From positions 696,031 to 760,030 of the forward strand of contig SRUQ01000004.1 in NCBI GenBank assembly GCA_004791255.1: DNA of 64,000 nt. The letters are read 5' to 3'. The stretch comes from a bacterium M00.F.Ca.ET.205.01.1.1. GTDB lineage: Bacteria; Pseudomonadota; Alphaproteobacteria; Rhizobiales; Rhizobiaceae. The translations under genes were made by a program, and so were the position numbers. The notes under the pieces were generated by a model. It saw only the letters and a list, made by a program, of their open reading frames with translations, did not search any database and had not been told where the DNA came from. Positions 1 to 10,390 of this stretch are shown here, piece after piece (within the stretch, counting starts at the first letter, position 1; the number at the start of each line of letters is the position of its first letter).

Positions 1-1
1 C

Positions 2-160
2 GATCCGCGCTTCCGCCCTGTGACGGCGGCGCTCAGCGCCATCCTGCCCGTACTCGACGATCTGGTCGACGGCTCGTCAGTAAAAGGCCTCACCGATTTC
101 ATCCTGTCGCTCGCCCGCCCTGCGCCAGCGGCCAAGACCATCTGGAAAAGGGTATCGTGA
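2..160 (+). CDS. C-terminal fragment of an unidentified protein
   Basis: An open frame runs in from the left edge and stops at TGA 158-160, giving the last 52 residues of a protein. The tail is hydrophobic and ends in KRVS; I do not recognise the family. The stop overlaps the ATG of the next gene (TGATG), which implies translational coupling, so the two are probably cotranscribed and may act in one catabolic pathway. Nothing more can be said without the upstream sequence. Confidence 0.6.
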   Translation, partial: DPRFRPVTAALSAILPVLDDLVDGSSVKGLTDFILSLARPAPAAKTIWKRVS

Positions 161-1047
161 TGCAGAAAGCCATCGACTCGCATTTCCACATCTGGCGCCA
201 AAAGGATCAGCCCTGGCTTGTCGGCCCCATGGTGCCGCGTATCTTCGGCCCCTACGAGCCTATCCGCCGCGACTACCCGATCACGGAGTTCCTCGAAGAC
301 CAGAAAGGCGCCGGCGTCGAAAAATCAGTCTATGTCCAGACCAACTGGGCGAAGGAGGATTTCGAAAAGGAAGTCGCCTTCCTGCAAAAGACAGCTGACG
401 AAACCGGCTGGCCGCACGCCATCGTCGGCTATGCCGACATGACGGTCGACGATGTCAGACCACAGATCGACCGGCTGATGAAATACCGCCTGCTGCGCGG
501 CGTGCGCATGCAACTGCATTGGCATGAGACGCCGGCCTTCCGCTTCGCCGCCTCGGCCGATCAGGTGATCGATCCCAAGGTCCGCGCCAATATCGCGAGG
601 TTGAAGGATTATGGGTTGTCCTTCGACCTGCAGCTTTTCCCTGCCCAGATGAAGGACGGGCTGACGCTGGTCGGCGAAAACCCGCAAACCAATTTCATCC
701 TTACCCATGCCGGCATGCTGACCGGCATGGAGCCGGAAACCACCGAAGCCTGGAAAACCGGCCTGCGCACGCTGGCGGCGGCACCGAATTTCTACGCCAA
801 GCTCTCCGGCCTCGGCACCTTTGTCCACCGCAACGACCCTGCGCTGATTGCCTACATCGTCGACAATGCGATTGATATTCTGGGCTCGGAACACCTGATG
901 TTCGGCTCTAACTTCCCGATCGAGAAGCTGTGGACCAGCCATGCCGAACTGATCAAAGCGCACCGCGACGCAGTAGCGAAACACGGCGCGGCGGCAGAGG
1001 CGGATATCTTCTGGAATACGGCGGATAAGGTGTATCGGCCGGTGTGA
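160..1047 (+). CDS. Amidohydrolase family 2 (TIM-barrel metal-dependent hydrolase, lactonase-like)
   Basis: This 295-residue protein has the N-terminal metal-binding motif DSHFH followed by W, typical of the COG3618 amidohydrolase-2 group, which includes sugar lactonases such as L-fuconolactonase. A later conserved histidine (ILTHAG) and a C-terminal MFGSNFP block with an Asn in place of the more usual Asp fit the same fold. The length is normal for the family. I chose ATG 160, which overlaps the preceding stop, over GTG 157. It may open a sugar lactone, which would match the SMP-30-like proteins nearby on the other strand, but the substrate is inference. Confidence 0.85.
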   Translation: MQKAIDSHFHIWRQKDQPWLVGPMVPRIFGPYEPIRRDYPITEFLEDQKGAGVEKSVYVQTNWAKEDFEKEVAFLQKTADETGWPHAIVGYADMTVDDVRPQIDRLMKYRLLRGVRMQLHWHETPAFRFAASADQVIDPKVRANIARLKDYGLSFDLQLFPAQMKDGLTLVGENPQTNFILTHAGMLTGMEPETTEAWKTGLRTLAAAPNFYAKLSGLGTFVHRNDPALIAYIVDNAIDILGSEHLMFGSNFPIEKLWTSHAELIKAHRDAVAKHGAAAEADIFWNTADKVYRPV

Positions 1048-1050
1048 AGC

Positions 1051-1458
1051 TCACTTCACCTCGAACTGCGGATCGACCGGAATCTGCATCGCCGTGACCA
1101 GATGGTTGGTCTGGCCAGCCAACCCGATGATCGACACCAGTTCGCCATGCTGGACATCGGTCATGCCCTTGGCCCGCGCCGCCGCCGTATGCGAGTGGAC
1201 GCAGTACGAACAGCCATTGGCGGTCGATACCGCGATATAGATCATTTCCTTGGTCAGTGGATCGATGGCGCTGTCGGCGACCATAACCGTCTTCAACTGT
1301 TCCCATGTCCGCTTCAGCGAGGCCGGATCGTTCGCCAGCCCGCGCCAGAAATTGTTGACGAAATCCGATTTGCGCGTCGCCCTGATATCGTCGAACACGG
1401 CCTTCACCGCCGGGATCTTTTCGACCTCGGCATCGCTCAGGAGTTTTGTGGTGGCCAT
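1051..1458 (-). CDS. Carboxymuconolactone decarboxylase / AhpD-like protein
   Basis: A 135-residue protein with the AhpD-type motif: a glutamate in KEMIYIAVS, then CSYCVHSH, the redox-active CxxC with a following histidine. Such proteins are small all-helical enzymes that act as alkylhydroperoxidases or as decarboxylases; the CxxC-H arrangement favours a peroxidase-like role. The gene converges with the amidohydrolase (4 bp between stops). The start ATG at 1458 is preceded by an AAGGGAAAC purine stretch. It is separated from the ABC operon on its right by a repeat-bearing gap, so it is probably an independent unit. Confidence 0.85.
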   Translation of the reverse strand: MATTKLLSDAEVEKIPAVKAVFDDIRATRKSDFVNNFWRGLANDPASLKRTWEQLKTVMVADSAIDPLTKEMIYIAVSTANGCSYCVHSHTAAARAKGMTDVQHGELVSIIGLAGQTNHLVTAMQIPVDPQFEVK

Positions 1459-1594
1459 GGTGTTTCCCTTCGTTAAGTCGATGGACTGGTCTTTGAATCA
1501 GAGGCGGAGCAAAAGCTGCTAACTGGCTTTGCTGATTCAGTTTTCGATGCGGACTGGAGCAAACCCCGGGGGAAGTTGGCCGAAGCCCCTCCGG

Positions 1595-1672
1595 TTCGTC
1601 ATCCCTGGGCGGAGCAGTTCCAGGGGTCTGCGCCGCGTCGCTTCGCTCCGTGCTCCGTCCGTGGATGACGAA
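1595..1672. repeat. Palindromic intergenic repeat, 10-bp arms
   Basis: TTCGTCATCC at 1595-1604 is matched by its exact reverse complement GGATGACGAA at 1663-1672, with about 58 bp of GC-rich sequence that can itself fold in between. It sits in the gap between the AhpD-like gene and the ABC operon end. This kind of element is common between genes in Mesorhizobium and related rhizobia. It may act as a transcript stabiliser or weak terminator for the leftward operon. Confidence 0.6.
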
Positions 1673-1717
1673 TGGAGCGGCATCCCAGCTAATTGTCGAC
1701 CTTCGCATCGGCCACCC

Positions 1718-3213
<1,496 letters not shown>

Positions 3214-3214
<1 letters not shown>

Positions 3215-4257
3215 CAGAAACCTCCCGTGCCGATTGCCAGCACGCAATCGCCGCCCTTGGAGGCGATGAGGAGCTCGCCGTCCTTCTCCGCCACGCTGCA
3301 GATGCCGTGGCGCGTGCCGTTGGCGCGGCTGTGCAGGCTGAACTGCGGCTGCATGTCCCGGTCGAGCCTGACCACCAGACCGTAAGAGCGGCTTGGCGAC
3401 CATGGCTTGTGGATGCCCATGGTTCTGATGCCGCCGCATTGCAGCGGCTCGAGGAAGCTGCGGTTGGACGCCAGTGCTGGTGCGATCCAGTAGGCCGGTG
3501 GCACATGGTCGATCATGTCCTGCCGATAGTGCGTCTCTTGCAGCACGAACTCGATCAGCCGGTTGCGCGGTGCAAAGAGGGTCAGCCACGCCCCGCCATC
3601 GCCAGCAGGCGACAGCCGCGCGGGATAGCCAGGCAGATGCGTCAGCACCGTGGTGCGGTTGCCGGCCGCACTGAAGCGGACGAGCTGATGGCGCCAGCTT
3701 TCGCTGACCAGCACATCGCCGCCAACGGGAAAGAGCCCATAGGGAAAGGCGATGTCGCCAGCCACCTTGCGGAAGTCACCGCCCGCCGCGCGGGCCCAGA
3801 GCGACCCGGAAACGCCTTTCTTCATCAGGTCAGCGGCCCATTGCGATGGCAGATGCTGCGCCGAACCATTGGCCAGCCACAGCGTACCGTCATCGGCATA
3901 GCCCAGCGCGGTGATGCACCTGATCTCAGCCGGCAGCGCGACCGCCTTGCCAGCGACCAGCAGCTTGCGGCTTTCCAGCCCCACCGTCAGCTCGCCCGAT
4001 GGCGACAGCGCCAGCGCGGTGATAGGCGACGGAAAGGTCTCGACCACGGCGGCATCTGAGCCAGCCGCAATCGCGTAGATGGCATTGCCGCTGGAGGCGA
4101 GCAGCCTGTTGCCGTCGGCCACCAAATTGTCGGGCTCGGTCAGTCCGGCGAAGGCCGGCGCATCGTCCAGTCGCGTGTTGGGCCGGAAGGCGCCGTCGAG
4201 CGGCGGGATGGTGACCGCCTTGCCGCGAAACACGTCCAGGATTGGATCGAGGATCAT
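3214..4257 (-). CDS. SMP-30/strictosidine-synthase-like beta-propeller protein
   Basis: A 347-residue protein with repeated beta-propeller-like blades, for example the segments around FPYGLFPVGGDVLVSE and GYPARLSPAGDGGAWL. These resemble the SMP-30/gluconolactonase/strictosidine synthase superfamily, which often hydrolyses sugar lactones. No signal peptide is visible, so it is probably cytoplasmic. It starts at ATG 4257, overlapping the stop of the permease fusion, and its own stop overlaps the ATPase start. The three genes are therefore translationally coupled. Its closest sequence relative in the window is the C-terminal half of the fusion protein, which suggests an old duplication. Substrate unknown. 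Confidence 0.75.
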
Positions 4258-6377
4258 GGCTTGCCTCCCCAATAGGAAGCGGGACTGGTCCAATTGGGAT
4301 CGGCGCCAGCAATCCTGTAGCGGCCGATGCGGTTGTTGAGGATGCCGCCAACGAACAGAAAACCCTTGTGCTCGCGCATCGAGGTGACCATCGGATGCGC
4401 GCCGCCGGTCAGATCCCCCAGTGCCTCGACGATGCCGCCCTTCTCGTTGAACTTCACCACGCCGCCGGTGTTGATGTTGGGGAACAGCCATTCGTCCTGC
4501 GGCAGCCGGCGCGTCATCCGCTTGCGCATGGCGGGGTGGCGCAGCGACAGGTCGAAGCTCGGCGTGCGCATGCCGAGCCACGCCATCCAGTAATTGCCAT
4601 CCGAAGCCCGGTTGATGTTGTCGGGATAGCCCGGCATGTCGCGGATGACGCATTCGGCGGTGCCGGCCTTCGGCCCTTCCAGCCAGTAGCGATGCACGCG
4701 GCAGGCCCAGCTTTCGGCAAAGAACAGCGACTTGCCGTCATGCGCCATGCACACGCCGTTGGTGTAACGGTAGCCGTCGAGCAGCGTCCTCGTCGACCGG
4801 TCCTTCGGATCGTAGACCAGCAGCCGGCCGGTGGCGCGGTTCTCGATGGAATCCAACGCCCAATCATGGGCGTCGTAGCGCTTGGTCGAATCCGTAAAAT
4901 AGATGCGCCCGTCGGGCGCGATGTCGCAGTCGTTGGGATCGCGCAGCCGCGCATCGTCGACGATCGAGGTCCACGAGCGCGACGTCTCTGCCGACAGGCG
5001 TTTCACCTCGCGCTCAGGCGAAACGGAATAGAGCCCCATCGCGCCAACGCAGCTGATCAGGTTGCCTTCCCTGTCGAACGCCAGGCCAAGCGGAAAGCCG
5101 CCAATATGGGCAAACACTTCCGACTTCACGTAATCGGGCGCGAAAAAGCGGACGATCTCGCCATGGCGTGTGCCGCAATAGAGATGGTCGTCGCGATCGA
5201 GGATGACGTCTTCCGGTCCCTCCAACTCGCCAAGCCCGATATGGTCGGCGGCCGACAGTCGGTTGTCGAGCTCGTAGGGCGTGCCTGAACCGGGCACGGC
5301 CGATTGCGTGGCGCCCATCTTGAGATAGACCGGCGCGACATAGACCTCGTTCAGCACCTTGTGGCGGTTCTTAAGCCAGCGAATGTCGATGGTGACCGCA
5401 ACCGCCAGCATGATGCCGAGCACCATCTGGTTGGTGCCGGTGCCATAGCCCAGCCGGATCAGCCCGTTGGTCATGGTGAGCACGATGATGGCGCCCATCA
5501 GGCCCTTGACCACCGAGCCGCGCCCGCCGCCCAGGCTGACGCCCCCGACCACCGCCGCCGTCAGCGCCATGATCTCGAGATTGAGCCCGGTGCCGGGCCC
5601 TGCCCCGCTCAGCCGGCAGGCGATGAGGAAGCCGCCGATCGAAGCGCAGAAGCCGGAGAAGACATAGGTCATGAACACGGTTCGGCGCACGCGAATGCCC
5701 GCATTGTGCGCCGAGCGCCGGGAGCCACCGACCGCCAGCACATGCCAGCCGGGGCGCGACCGGGTCAGCGCGATGTGGGTGACGATGGCGAGAATGATGG
5801 CCAGCCACACCGAGACCGACAGGCCAGAGAAGGTGCTGTCGCCGATGAAATCGAGCACATCTGACGTGGCCGACGAAAGCTGCACGTCGGCGGCGTAGGT
5901 GGTGACCAGGATATCGAACAGCGCCCGCCCGAAGATGAAGGTAACCAGCGTGGTGAGGAAGGCGCGCAGCCTGAGATAGCCGACGAGATAGCCGTTGACG
6001 GCGCCGAAGATGAGGCCGGCGGCGAGCGATGCGGCGAGCGCCAGCCAGATCGACTGTTCGAGGATGAAGAAGACATAGACGGCGGAGAAACAGGACAGCG
6101 CGAAGATCGAACCGACGGACAGATCAATGCCGCCGCCCAGCATCACCACGGTCATGCCGGTGACGACCATCGAGAATTCGCCAAGCTGGCGCGTGGATTC
6201 CTGCAGTGAAGTCAGCTTGAAGAAGCCCGGGATGATCGAGCCGAACACGCCAAGCGTCGCCACCAGCGCCAGGAACGGAATGGCGTTGTCGGTCCACCGC
6301 TTGGTCAGGATCTCGCCGACCAGATGGTCGGGCACGAGATTGTAGCGCCAGGACTGGAGGCGTTCGCGAAGGGACAT
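4254..6377 (-). CDS. Fusion: sugar ABC permease (RbsC type) + SMP-30/gluconolactonase-like domain
   Basis: A 707-residue protein. Residues 1 to about 335 are a multi-span BPD_transp_2 permease: the motif GGGIDLSVGSI and the loop ALTAAVVGGVSLGGGRGSV are typical of ribose-class permeases. After a linker, residues from about 370 to the end form an SMP-30-like propeller (GPEDVILDRDDHLYCGT, DPNDCDIAPDGRIYFTDS, PGYPDNINRASDGNYW). A normal permease is about 330 residues, so the fusion doubles the length. There is no frame break between the halves. If the permease ends in the cytoplasm as usual, the lactonase-like domain would sit at the exit of the channel. It overlaps the next gene by ATGA. Confidence 0.9.
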   Translation of the reverse strand: MSLRERLQSWRYNLVPDHLVGEILTKRWTDNAIPFLALVATLGVFGSIIPGFFKLTSLQESTRQLGEFSMVVTGMTVVMLGGGIDLSVGSIFALSCFSAVYVFFILEQSIWLALAASLAAGLIFGAVNGYLVGYLRLRAFLTTLVTFIFGRALFDILVTTYAADVQLSSATSDVLDFIGDSTFSGLSVSVWLAIILAIVTHIALTRSRPGWHVLAVGGSRRSAHNAGIRVRRTVFMTYVFSGFCASIGGFLIACRLSGAGPGTGLNLEIMALTAAVVGGVSLGGGRGSVVKGLMGAIIVLTMTNGLIRLGYGTGTNQMVLGIMLAVAVTIDIRWLKNRHKVLNEVYVAPVYLKMGATQSAVPGSGTPYELDNRLSAADHIGLGELEGPEDVILDRDDHLYCGTRHGEIVRFFAPDYVKSEVFAHIGGFPLGLAFDREGNLISCVGAMGLYSVSPEREVKRLSAETSRSWTSIVDDARLRDPNDCDIAPDGRIYFTDSTKRYDAHDWALDSIENRATGRLLVYDPKDRSTRTLLDGYRYTNGVCMAHDGKSLFFAESWACRVHRYWLEGPKAGTAECVIRDMPGYPDNINRASDGNYWMAWLGMRTPSFDLSLRHPAMRKRMTRRLPQDEWLFPNINTGGVVKFNEKGGIVEALGDLTGGAHPMVTSMREHKGFLFVGGILNNRIGRYRIAGADPNWTSPASYWGGKP

Positions 6378-6399
6378 CGGCTCACTGCTGTACGAGAAA

Positions 6400-6426
6400 G
6401 AGGTGGCCGGATCGTCCGGCCACCTC
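6400..6426 (-). terminator. Strong hairpin between binding-protein gene and permease fusion
   Basis: GAGGTGGCCGGA and TCCGGCCACCTC form a perfect 12-bp stem around a 3-nt loop. On the minus strand it is followed by TTTCTCGTA. It lies just after the periplasmic binding-protein gene. In such operons this kind of hairpin usually acts as a partial terminator or 3' stabiliser that keeps binding-protein mRNA in excess. Confidence 0.75.
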
Positions 6427-6452
6427 GCTGATATCTATCTGAAATACGCGGC

Positions 6453-7478
6453 TTACTTCGCCGCCGCCTCGGCCTGCAGCGCCTTCAGGTCCCAGCAGCT
6501 GTCGGGCTTGAGATCGGCCTTGGTCGTCGCCTTCTCCAGCGTGTAGATGTAGGTGTGCGAAGTGCCGGCCGGCTGGCCGCTCTGCAGCAGGAACTTGATG
6601 ATGGCGTTCATGTCGCCCGATTGGCGGGCAAGGTCGGTCATCACCACGGCGCCATAGGTGCCGTCCTGCAGCTTGTCGCAATCGGCCGCCTTCTCGCCGC
6701 CGCCGGTGGTGACCAGGAACACCTTGCCGTCGAGCTTGGCGTCACGGATGGCAGCGGACGCGCCGGTGGCGTCACCATCCCAGAAATCGATGATTGAGCA
6801 GATGTCCGGGTTCTGCTGCAGCATTGTCGTCGTCACGTTGCGCGAGGTCGTGGCATCCCAGTTGGAGTCCGGCTTGGCGACCACCTTGAAGTCGGGATGC
6901 TTGTCCAGCACCTTCATGATGCCGGCATACTGGTAGAGGCTGGAGGAGTTCGCCTGGTCGCCCTGCACCAGGCCGATCTTCTTCGACGAGGTCTCGCCGC
7001 AGCCCTTGATCGCCGCTTCCGCTTCGAGCTGGCCGAGCCGATCCCAGTCGCTGCCGACAAAGGCGTCGGCGGGGAAATTGGCCGGATTGTCGACCAGGAT
7101 CACATAGGTGCCGGCGGCCTGCGCCTTCTTCATCAGCTTGGAATAGGAGTTGAGGTCCGGCGCGTGGATGATCAGCACGTCGGGCCTTGTGTCCGACGAA
7201 ATCGCGTCGGTGATCGCCTGCGCGCCGGCGTCGACCACCCAGTTCGGATCACGCGTCTCGAACGTACCGCCCCAGGCGTCAACCTCCTTCTTCAAATAGT
7301 GCGCCCAGCCCTGCGCCAGGTCGAAGCCCATCGCTAGCGGCACCAGCATGACGCGCTTGCCCTTCAGCGCCTGCGCATAGGCCGCCGGGCCTGGATCGTC
7401 GGCGGCGAAGGTCGGCGCCACGAAGGCCGTTACGGCGAGCGCCGTGGCCGCGGCCATCAATCTTCTGATCAGCTTCAT
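6453..7478 (-). CDS. Periplasmic sugar-binding protein of ABC transporter
   Basis: A 341-residue protein with a clear N-terminal signal peptide (KLIRR, then a hydrophobic stretch ending AAD near residue 26). The mature part has the Peripla_BP_4 / ribose-binding fold: PDVLIIHAPDLNS, an IDFWDGDATGAS block and a C-terminal disulphide-ready cysteine pair. It delivers substrate to the two membrane proteins of the same operon. It follows the first permease gene by 87 bp and precedes the fusion permease, with a hairpin between them. Confidence 0.93.
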   Translation of the reverse strand: MKLIRRLMAAATALAVTAFVAPTFAADDPGPAAYAQALKGKRVMLVPLAMGFDLAQGWAHYLKKEVDAWGGTFETRDPNWVVDAGAQAITDAISSDTRPDVLIIHAPDLNSYSKLMKKAQAAGTYVILVDNPANFPADAFVGSDWDRLGQLEAEAAIKGCGETSSKKIGLVQGDQANSSSLYQYAGIMKVLDKHPDFKVVAKPDSNWDATTSRNVTTTMLQQNPDICSIIDFWDGDATGASAAIRDAKLDGKVFLVTTGGGEKAADCDKLQDGTYGAVVMTDLARQSGDMNAIIKFLLQSGQPAGTSHTYIYTLEKATTKADLKPDSCWDLKALQAEAAAK

Positions 7479-7565
7479 GTCATATCCTCTGGTTCGGTTT
7501 CATTGCCGGTCGATCGTCCCGATCGCACCGGGTACCCAAGAGCAAGACGGGCTAGCCCATCTGCT

Positions 7566-8552
7566 CTAAATGTCGCCCTGCTGCGCGGTCTGCTCGTCAC
7601 GCGGATTGATGATGCCGTCGACGATGATGGCGCCGAGCAGGATCGCCGCCTTGATCAGGTTCTGGTAAAGCAGCGGAATGTCGATGATGGTCATGGCGTT
7701 GAGCAGGATGCCGATCAGCGCTGCTCCCACCAGCACGTTGCGCACCCCACCCCTGCCACCCGACAGGCCGATGCCGCCGATCACTGCCACCAGGACGATG
7801 TCGTAAAGCAGCGTCGAGTTGACGACGCGGGTATTGATCGAGTGCAGGCTGGCCGCCGTCAAAAGGCCGGCGATCAACGCCACGAAGGCCGAGAGCACGT
7901 AGCGCAGCACCAGCATCGGCCGCACCGGAATGCCGATGTTACGGGCCGCGACCGGATTGTCGCCGGCGAAATAGATGTAGCGGCCCCATTTGGTGTAGCG
8001 CAGGAACAGGAAGAACAGGAAGGCGAGCCCCGCGAAGACGAACACCTCGACCGGGATGTCGAGGAAGCGCAGGCCGCCAAGCAGTTCCACCCAATGCCCC
8101 TGCGGCACCGGCACCGCATCCTGAGTGATCAGTTGCGAGCGCACATAGCCGAAGACGAACGAACCGGTGGCAAGCGTGACGAAGATCGCCGGCACATCGG
8201 CATAGGCGACCAGAAAACCGTTGAGCAAGCCGATGGCGAGCACGCCCGCCAGCACATAGGCGAAGGCCAGCCCGTCCGAGGTGCCGGTGTTGAGCAGTTG
8301 CAGGTACCAGGCGACTGACATCGCCATGATCGCCACCGCCGACAGGTCGATGCCGCGGCCGATGATGACGACTGCCATGCCCAGCGCCAGAATGCCCAGC
8401 ACGGAGACCGAGCGGACGATGGCGACGAGGTTGTTGGGATCGATGAAGCCCGGCAGGCCGATGGCAGCGGCCGCGAACAGCACGACCGCAATGGCAAAGA
8501 CAATGCCTTCCTGATTCAGGCTCCTGAATTTCGGCCAGCCAGTCGCGTTCAT
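7566..8552 (-). CDS. Sugar ABC transporter permease (RbsC type)
   Basis: A 328-residue, strongly hydrophobic protein of the BPD_transp_2 family with the motif GRGIDLSAVAIMAMS and the cytoplasmic loop VAVIGGIGLSGGRGGVRN. It is the first gene of the leftward operon and probably forms a heterodimeric channel with the permease half of the fusion protein at 4.3-6.4 kb. Length is normal for the family. The promoter should lie in the gap 8553-8824, which carries a long palindrome and a repeated 13-mer. Confidence 0.93.
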   Translation of the reverse strand: MNATGWPKFRSLNQEGIVFAIAVVLFAAAAIGLPGFIDPNNLVAIVRSVSVLGILALGMAVVIIGRGIDLSAVAIMAMSVAWYLQLLNTGTSDGLAFAYVLAGVLAIGLLNGFLVAYADVPAIFVTLATGSFVFGYVRSQLITQDAVPVPQGHWVELLGGLRFLDIPVEVFVFAGLAFLFFLFLRYTKWGRYIYFAGDNPVAARNIGIPVRPMLVLRYVLSAFVALIAGLLTAASLHSINTRVVNSTLLYDIVLVAVIGGIGLSGGRGGVRNVLVGAALIGILLNAMTIIDIPLLYQNLIKAAILLGAIIVDGIINPRDEQTAQQGDI

Positions 8553-8732
8553 TGTCTGCGATCACCCCGGTGGCCGTGCCGCCACCCCTGGAATGAAAGC
8601 TAATCGGCTCAGCGCCGCTTCGTCAAATGAATCCACGTTCAGAAAGGCGCTTGGCAGCGGGATTCCCGGAGTGGACGCATCGATTGCCAAAACTGGCGCA
8701 ATGCCCGGAAACTTCTGCATTTTTGGCAATTG

Positions 8733-8758
8733 TTTGCGCGATCGGCCGCACGCGCAAA
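8733..8758. promoter_or_regulatory. Candidate operator: 26-bp palindrome with nearby repeat
   Basis: TTTGCGCG at 8733-8740 and CGCGCAAA at 8751-8758 are exact reverse complements separated by 10 bp that contain the palindrome CGGCCG. The 13-mer GCGATCGGCCGCA inside it (8738-8750) recurs exactly at 8801-8813, 63 bp centre to centre. The gap lies upstream of the ribose-type ABC operon. A palindrome with a central CG and a second partial copy is what a LacI-type regulator site looks like, but no regulator is linked here. Confidence 0.45.
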
Positions 8759-8824
8759 CGCGTCGCACCAAGGCGAAAGGACAAGGCGGAATTTGACCCT
8801 GCGATCGGCCGCAAAATAGGATTT

Positions 8825-10273
8825 TCAGTTCCCCGCGGTGTGGCCTGAAACTTCGGCGCCGGCGGTCTTCGGCAAGGTCAGAAAACGGAAAGATGTGACG
8901 AGCCCGATAGCGCCGATCACGAGAAAGGCGATTCGGAAATCGACGAGATCGAGCGTCGGCCGGTCCCTGGCGATCTGCGACAGGTTGAGGATCGCCGCCG
9001 CCACCGCGACGCCGAACAACATCGCCACCTGCTGCAGCATCGACGACAGCGTCGCCGCCGAACTGCGCTGCGCGGCAGCAATGTCGGCGAAGGCCAGCGT
9101 ATTGAGCGCGGTGAATTGCATCGAGCGCGTCAGTCCGGCAATCAGCATCAGCGCCACCACCAGCGCCTGCGGTATCTGTGGCGAGATGGCCGCGCAGGCC
9201 ATGATCGAGGCGGACGCGATGACGCCGTTGACGACCATCACCGAGCGAAAGCCGAAACGGCGCAGCATCGGCGTCGTCACCGTCTTCATGCCGAGATTGC
9301 CGAGGAAATAGGCCAGGATCATCATGCCCGCATCGACAGGCGAAAGGCCGAAGCCGAGCTGGAACAGCAGCGGCAAAAGGAACGGCGTGGCGTTGATCGC
9401 GACGCGGAAGATGGTACCGGCGGCAAGCGTCGAGATGGCGAAGGTCTGCACCTTGAACGACGAGAGGTCGAGCAGCGGATGCGGCGCGCGTCGGAGATGC
9501 CGCACCGCCACCCAGCCGATCCCGATGCCGGCGGCAAGCAGTGCCGCGGTGGGCAGCAGGCCGTCTTCCGGATGCGCGATGCGTTCAAGCCCGTAGAGCA
9601 GGCAGGCGAGCCCGAGCGAGGTCAGGAAAAACCCTGGCCAGTCGAGAGGCTTGGTGTCGGTCTCTCGGTCGCCTGGAATGAAGCGGCCGACCAGCGCCAA
9701 CCCGACCAGCCCTAGTGGAATGTTGATGAAGAAATTCCAGTGCCAGGACAGGTAGGTGGTGATGAAGCCGCCGAGCACCGGCCCGACGACGGGCGCGAAC
9801 AGCGCCGGCCAGGTGATCAGCGCCGTGGCGTTGAGCAGTTCGGATTTGGGCGCATTGCGCAGTACCAGTATGCGGCCGACCGGCGTCATCAAGGCGCTGC
9901 CCAGGCCTTGCACGGCACGGGCGGCGACGAATTGGGTAAGGTTGGTCGAGAATCCGCAGGCGAGCGAGGTCAGCGTGAACAGCGCGATCGCCAGCAGGAA
10001 GATGTTGCGCGCGCCGAACCGGTCGGCAAGCCAGCCGGACAGCGGCACGAACACCGCCATGGTCAACATGTAGACGGTGATGCCGATGCTCATCGCCACC
10101 GCTGGAACGCCGAAGGAGGCCCCCATCTGTGGCAGCGAAGTCGAGATGATCGTCGAATCCAGCAACTGCATGAAGAAGGCGATGGCGACGATCAAGGCAA
10201 CGCGTCGTGCGTTGGTTTCAGTCTCTGTCTTCGTCGGCTGGGATACGGCTTCGTCTTCGGAAATGGCGGTCAT
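8825..10273 (-). CDS. MFS multidrug exporter, DHA2 (EmrB/QacA) family
   Basis: A 482-residue membrane protein with the DHA2 features: LLDSTIISTSLPQMG in the first helix (motif D1-like), GWLADRFGARNIF (motif A) and ALMTPVGRILVLR in helix 5 (motif C region). The length and hydrophobic profile fit 14 transmembrane segments. I chose ATG 10273 because the upstream extension is not hydrophobic or conserved-looking. It is a proton-driven exporter of unknown substrate. It is divergent from the cyclodeaminase/ammonia-lyase pair, so it could export their product; that is inference from position only. Confidence 0.9.
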   Translation of the reverse strand: MTAISEDEAVSQPTKTETETNARRVALIVAIAFFMQLLDSTIISTSLPQMGASFGVPAVAMSIGITVYMLTMAVFVPLSGWLADRFGARNIFLLAIALFTLTSLACGFSTNLTQFVAARAVQGLGSALMTPVGRILVLRNAPKSELLNATALITWPALFAPVVGPVLGGFITTYLSWHWNFFINIPLGLVGLALVGRFIPGDRETDTKPLDWPGFFLTSLGLACLLYGLERIAHPEDGLLPTAALLAAGIGIGWVAVRHLRRAPHPLLDLSSFKVQTFAISTLAAGTIFRVAINATPFLLPLLFQLGFGLSPVDAGMMILAYFLGNLGMKTVTTPMLRRFGFRSVMVVNGVIASASIMACAAISPQIPQALVVALMLIAGLTRSMQFTALNTLAFADIAAAQRSSAATLSSMLQQVAMLFGVAVAAAILNLSQIARDRPTLDLVDFRIAFLVIGAIGLVTSFRFLTLPKTAGAEVSGHTAGN

Positions 10274-10390
10274 GGCGAACCGGTTTGAACAGCATTCGGC
10301 AGGCGCAGTCCATAGATTATCCAACAAACTTTCGTGTCGCCTTTTTGCCTGTTATGGAATGAGCGGGGACTCCCGAGGAACCGCGCACGC

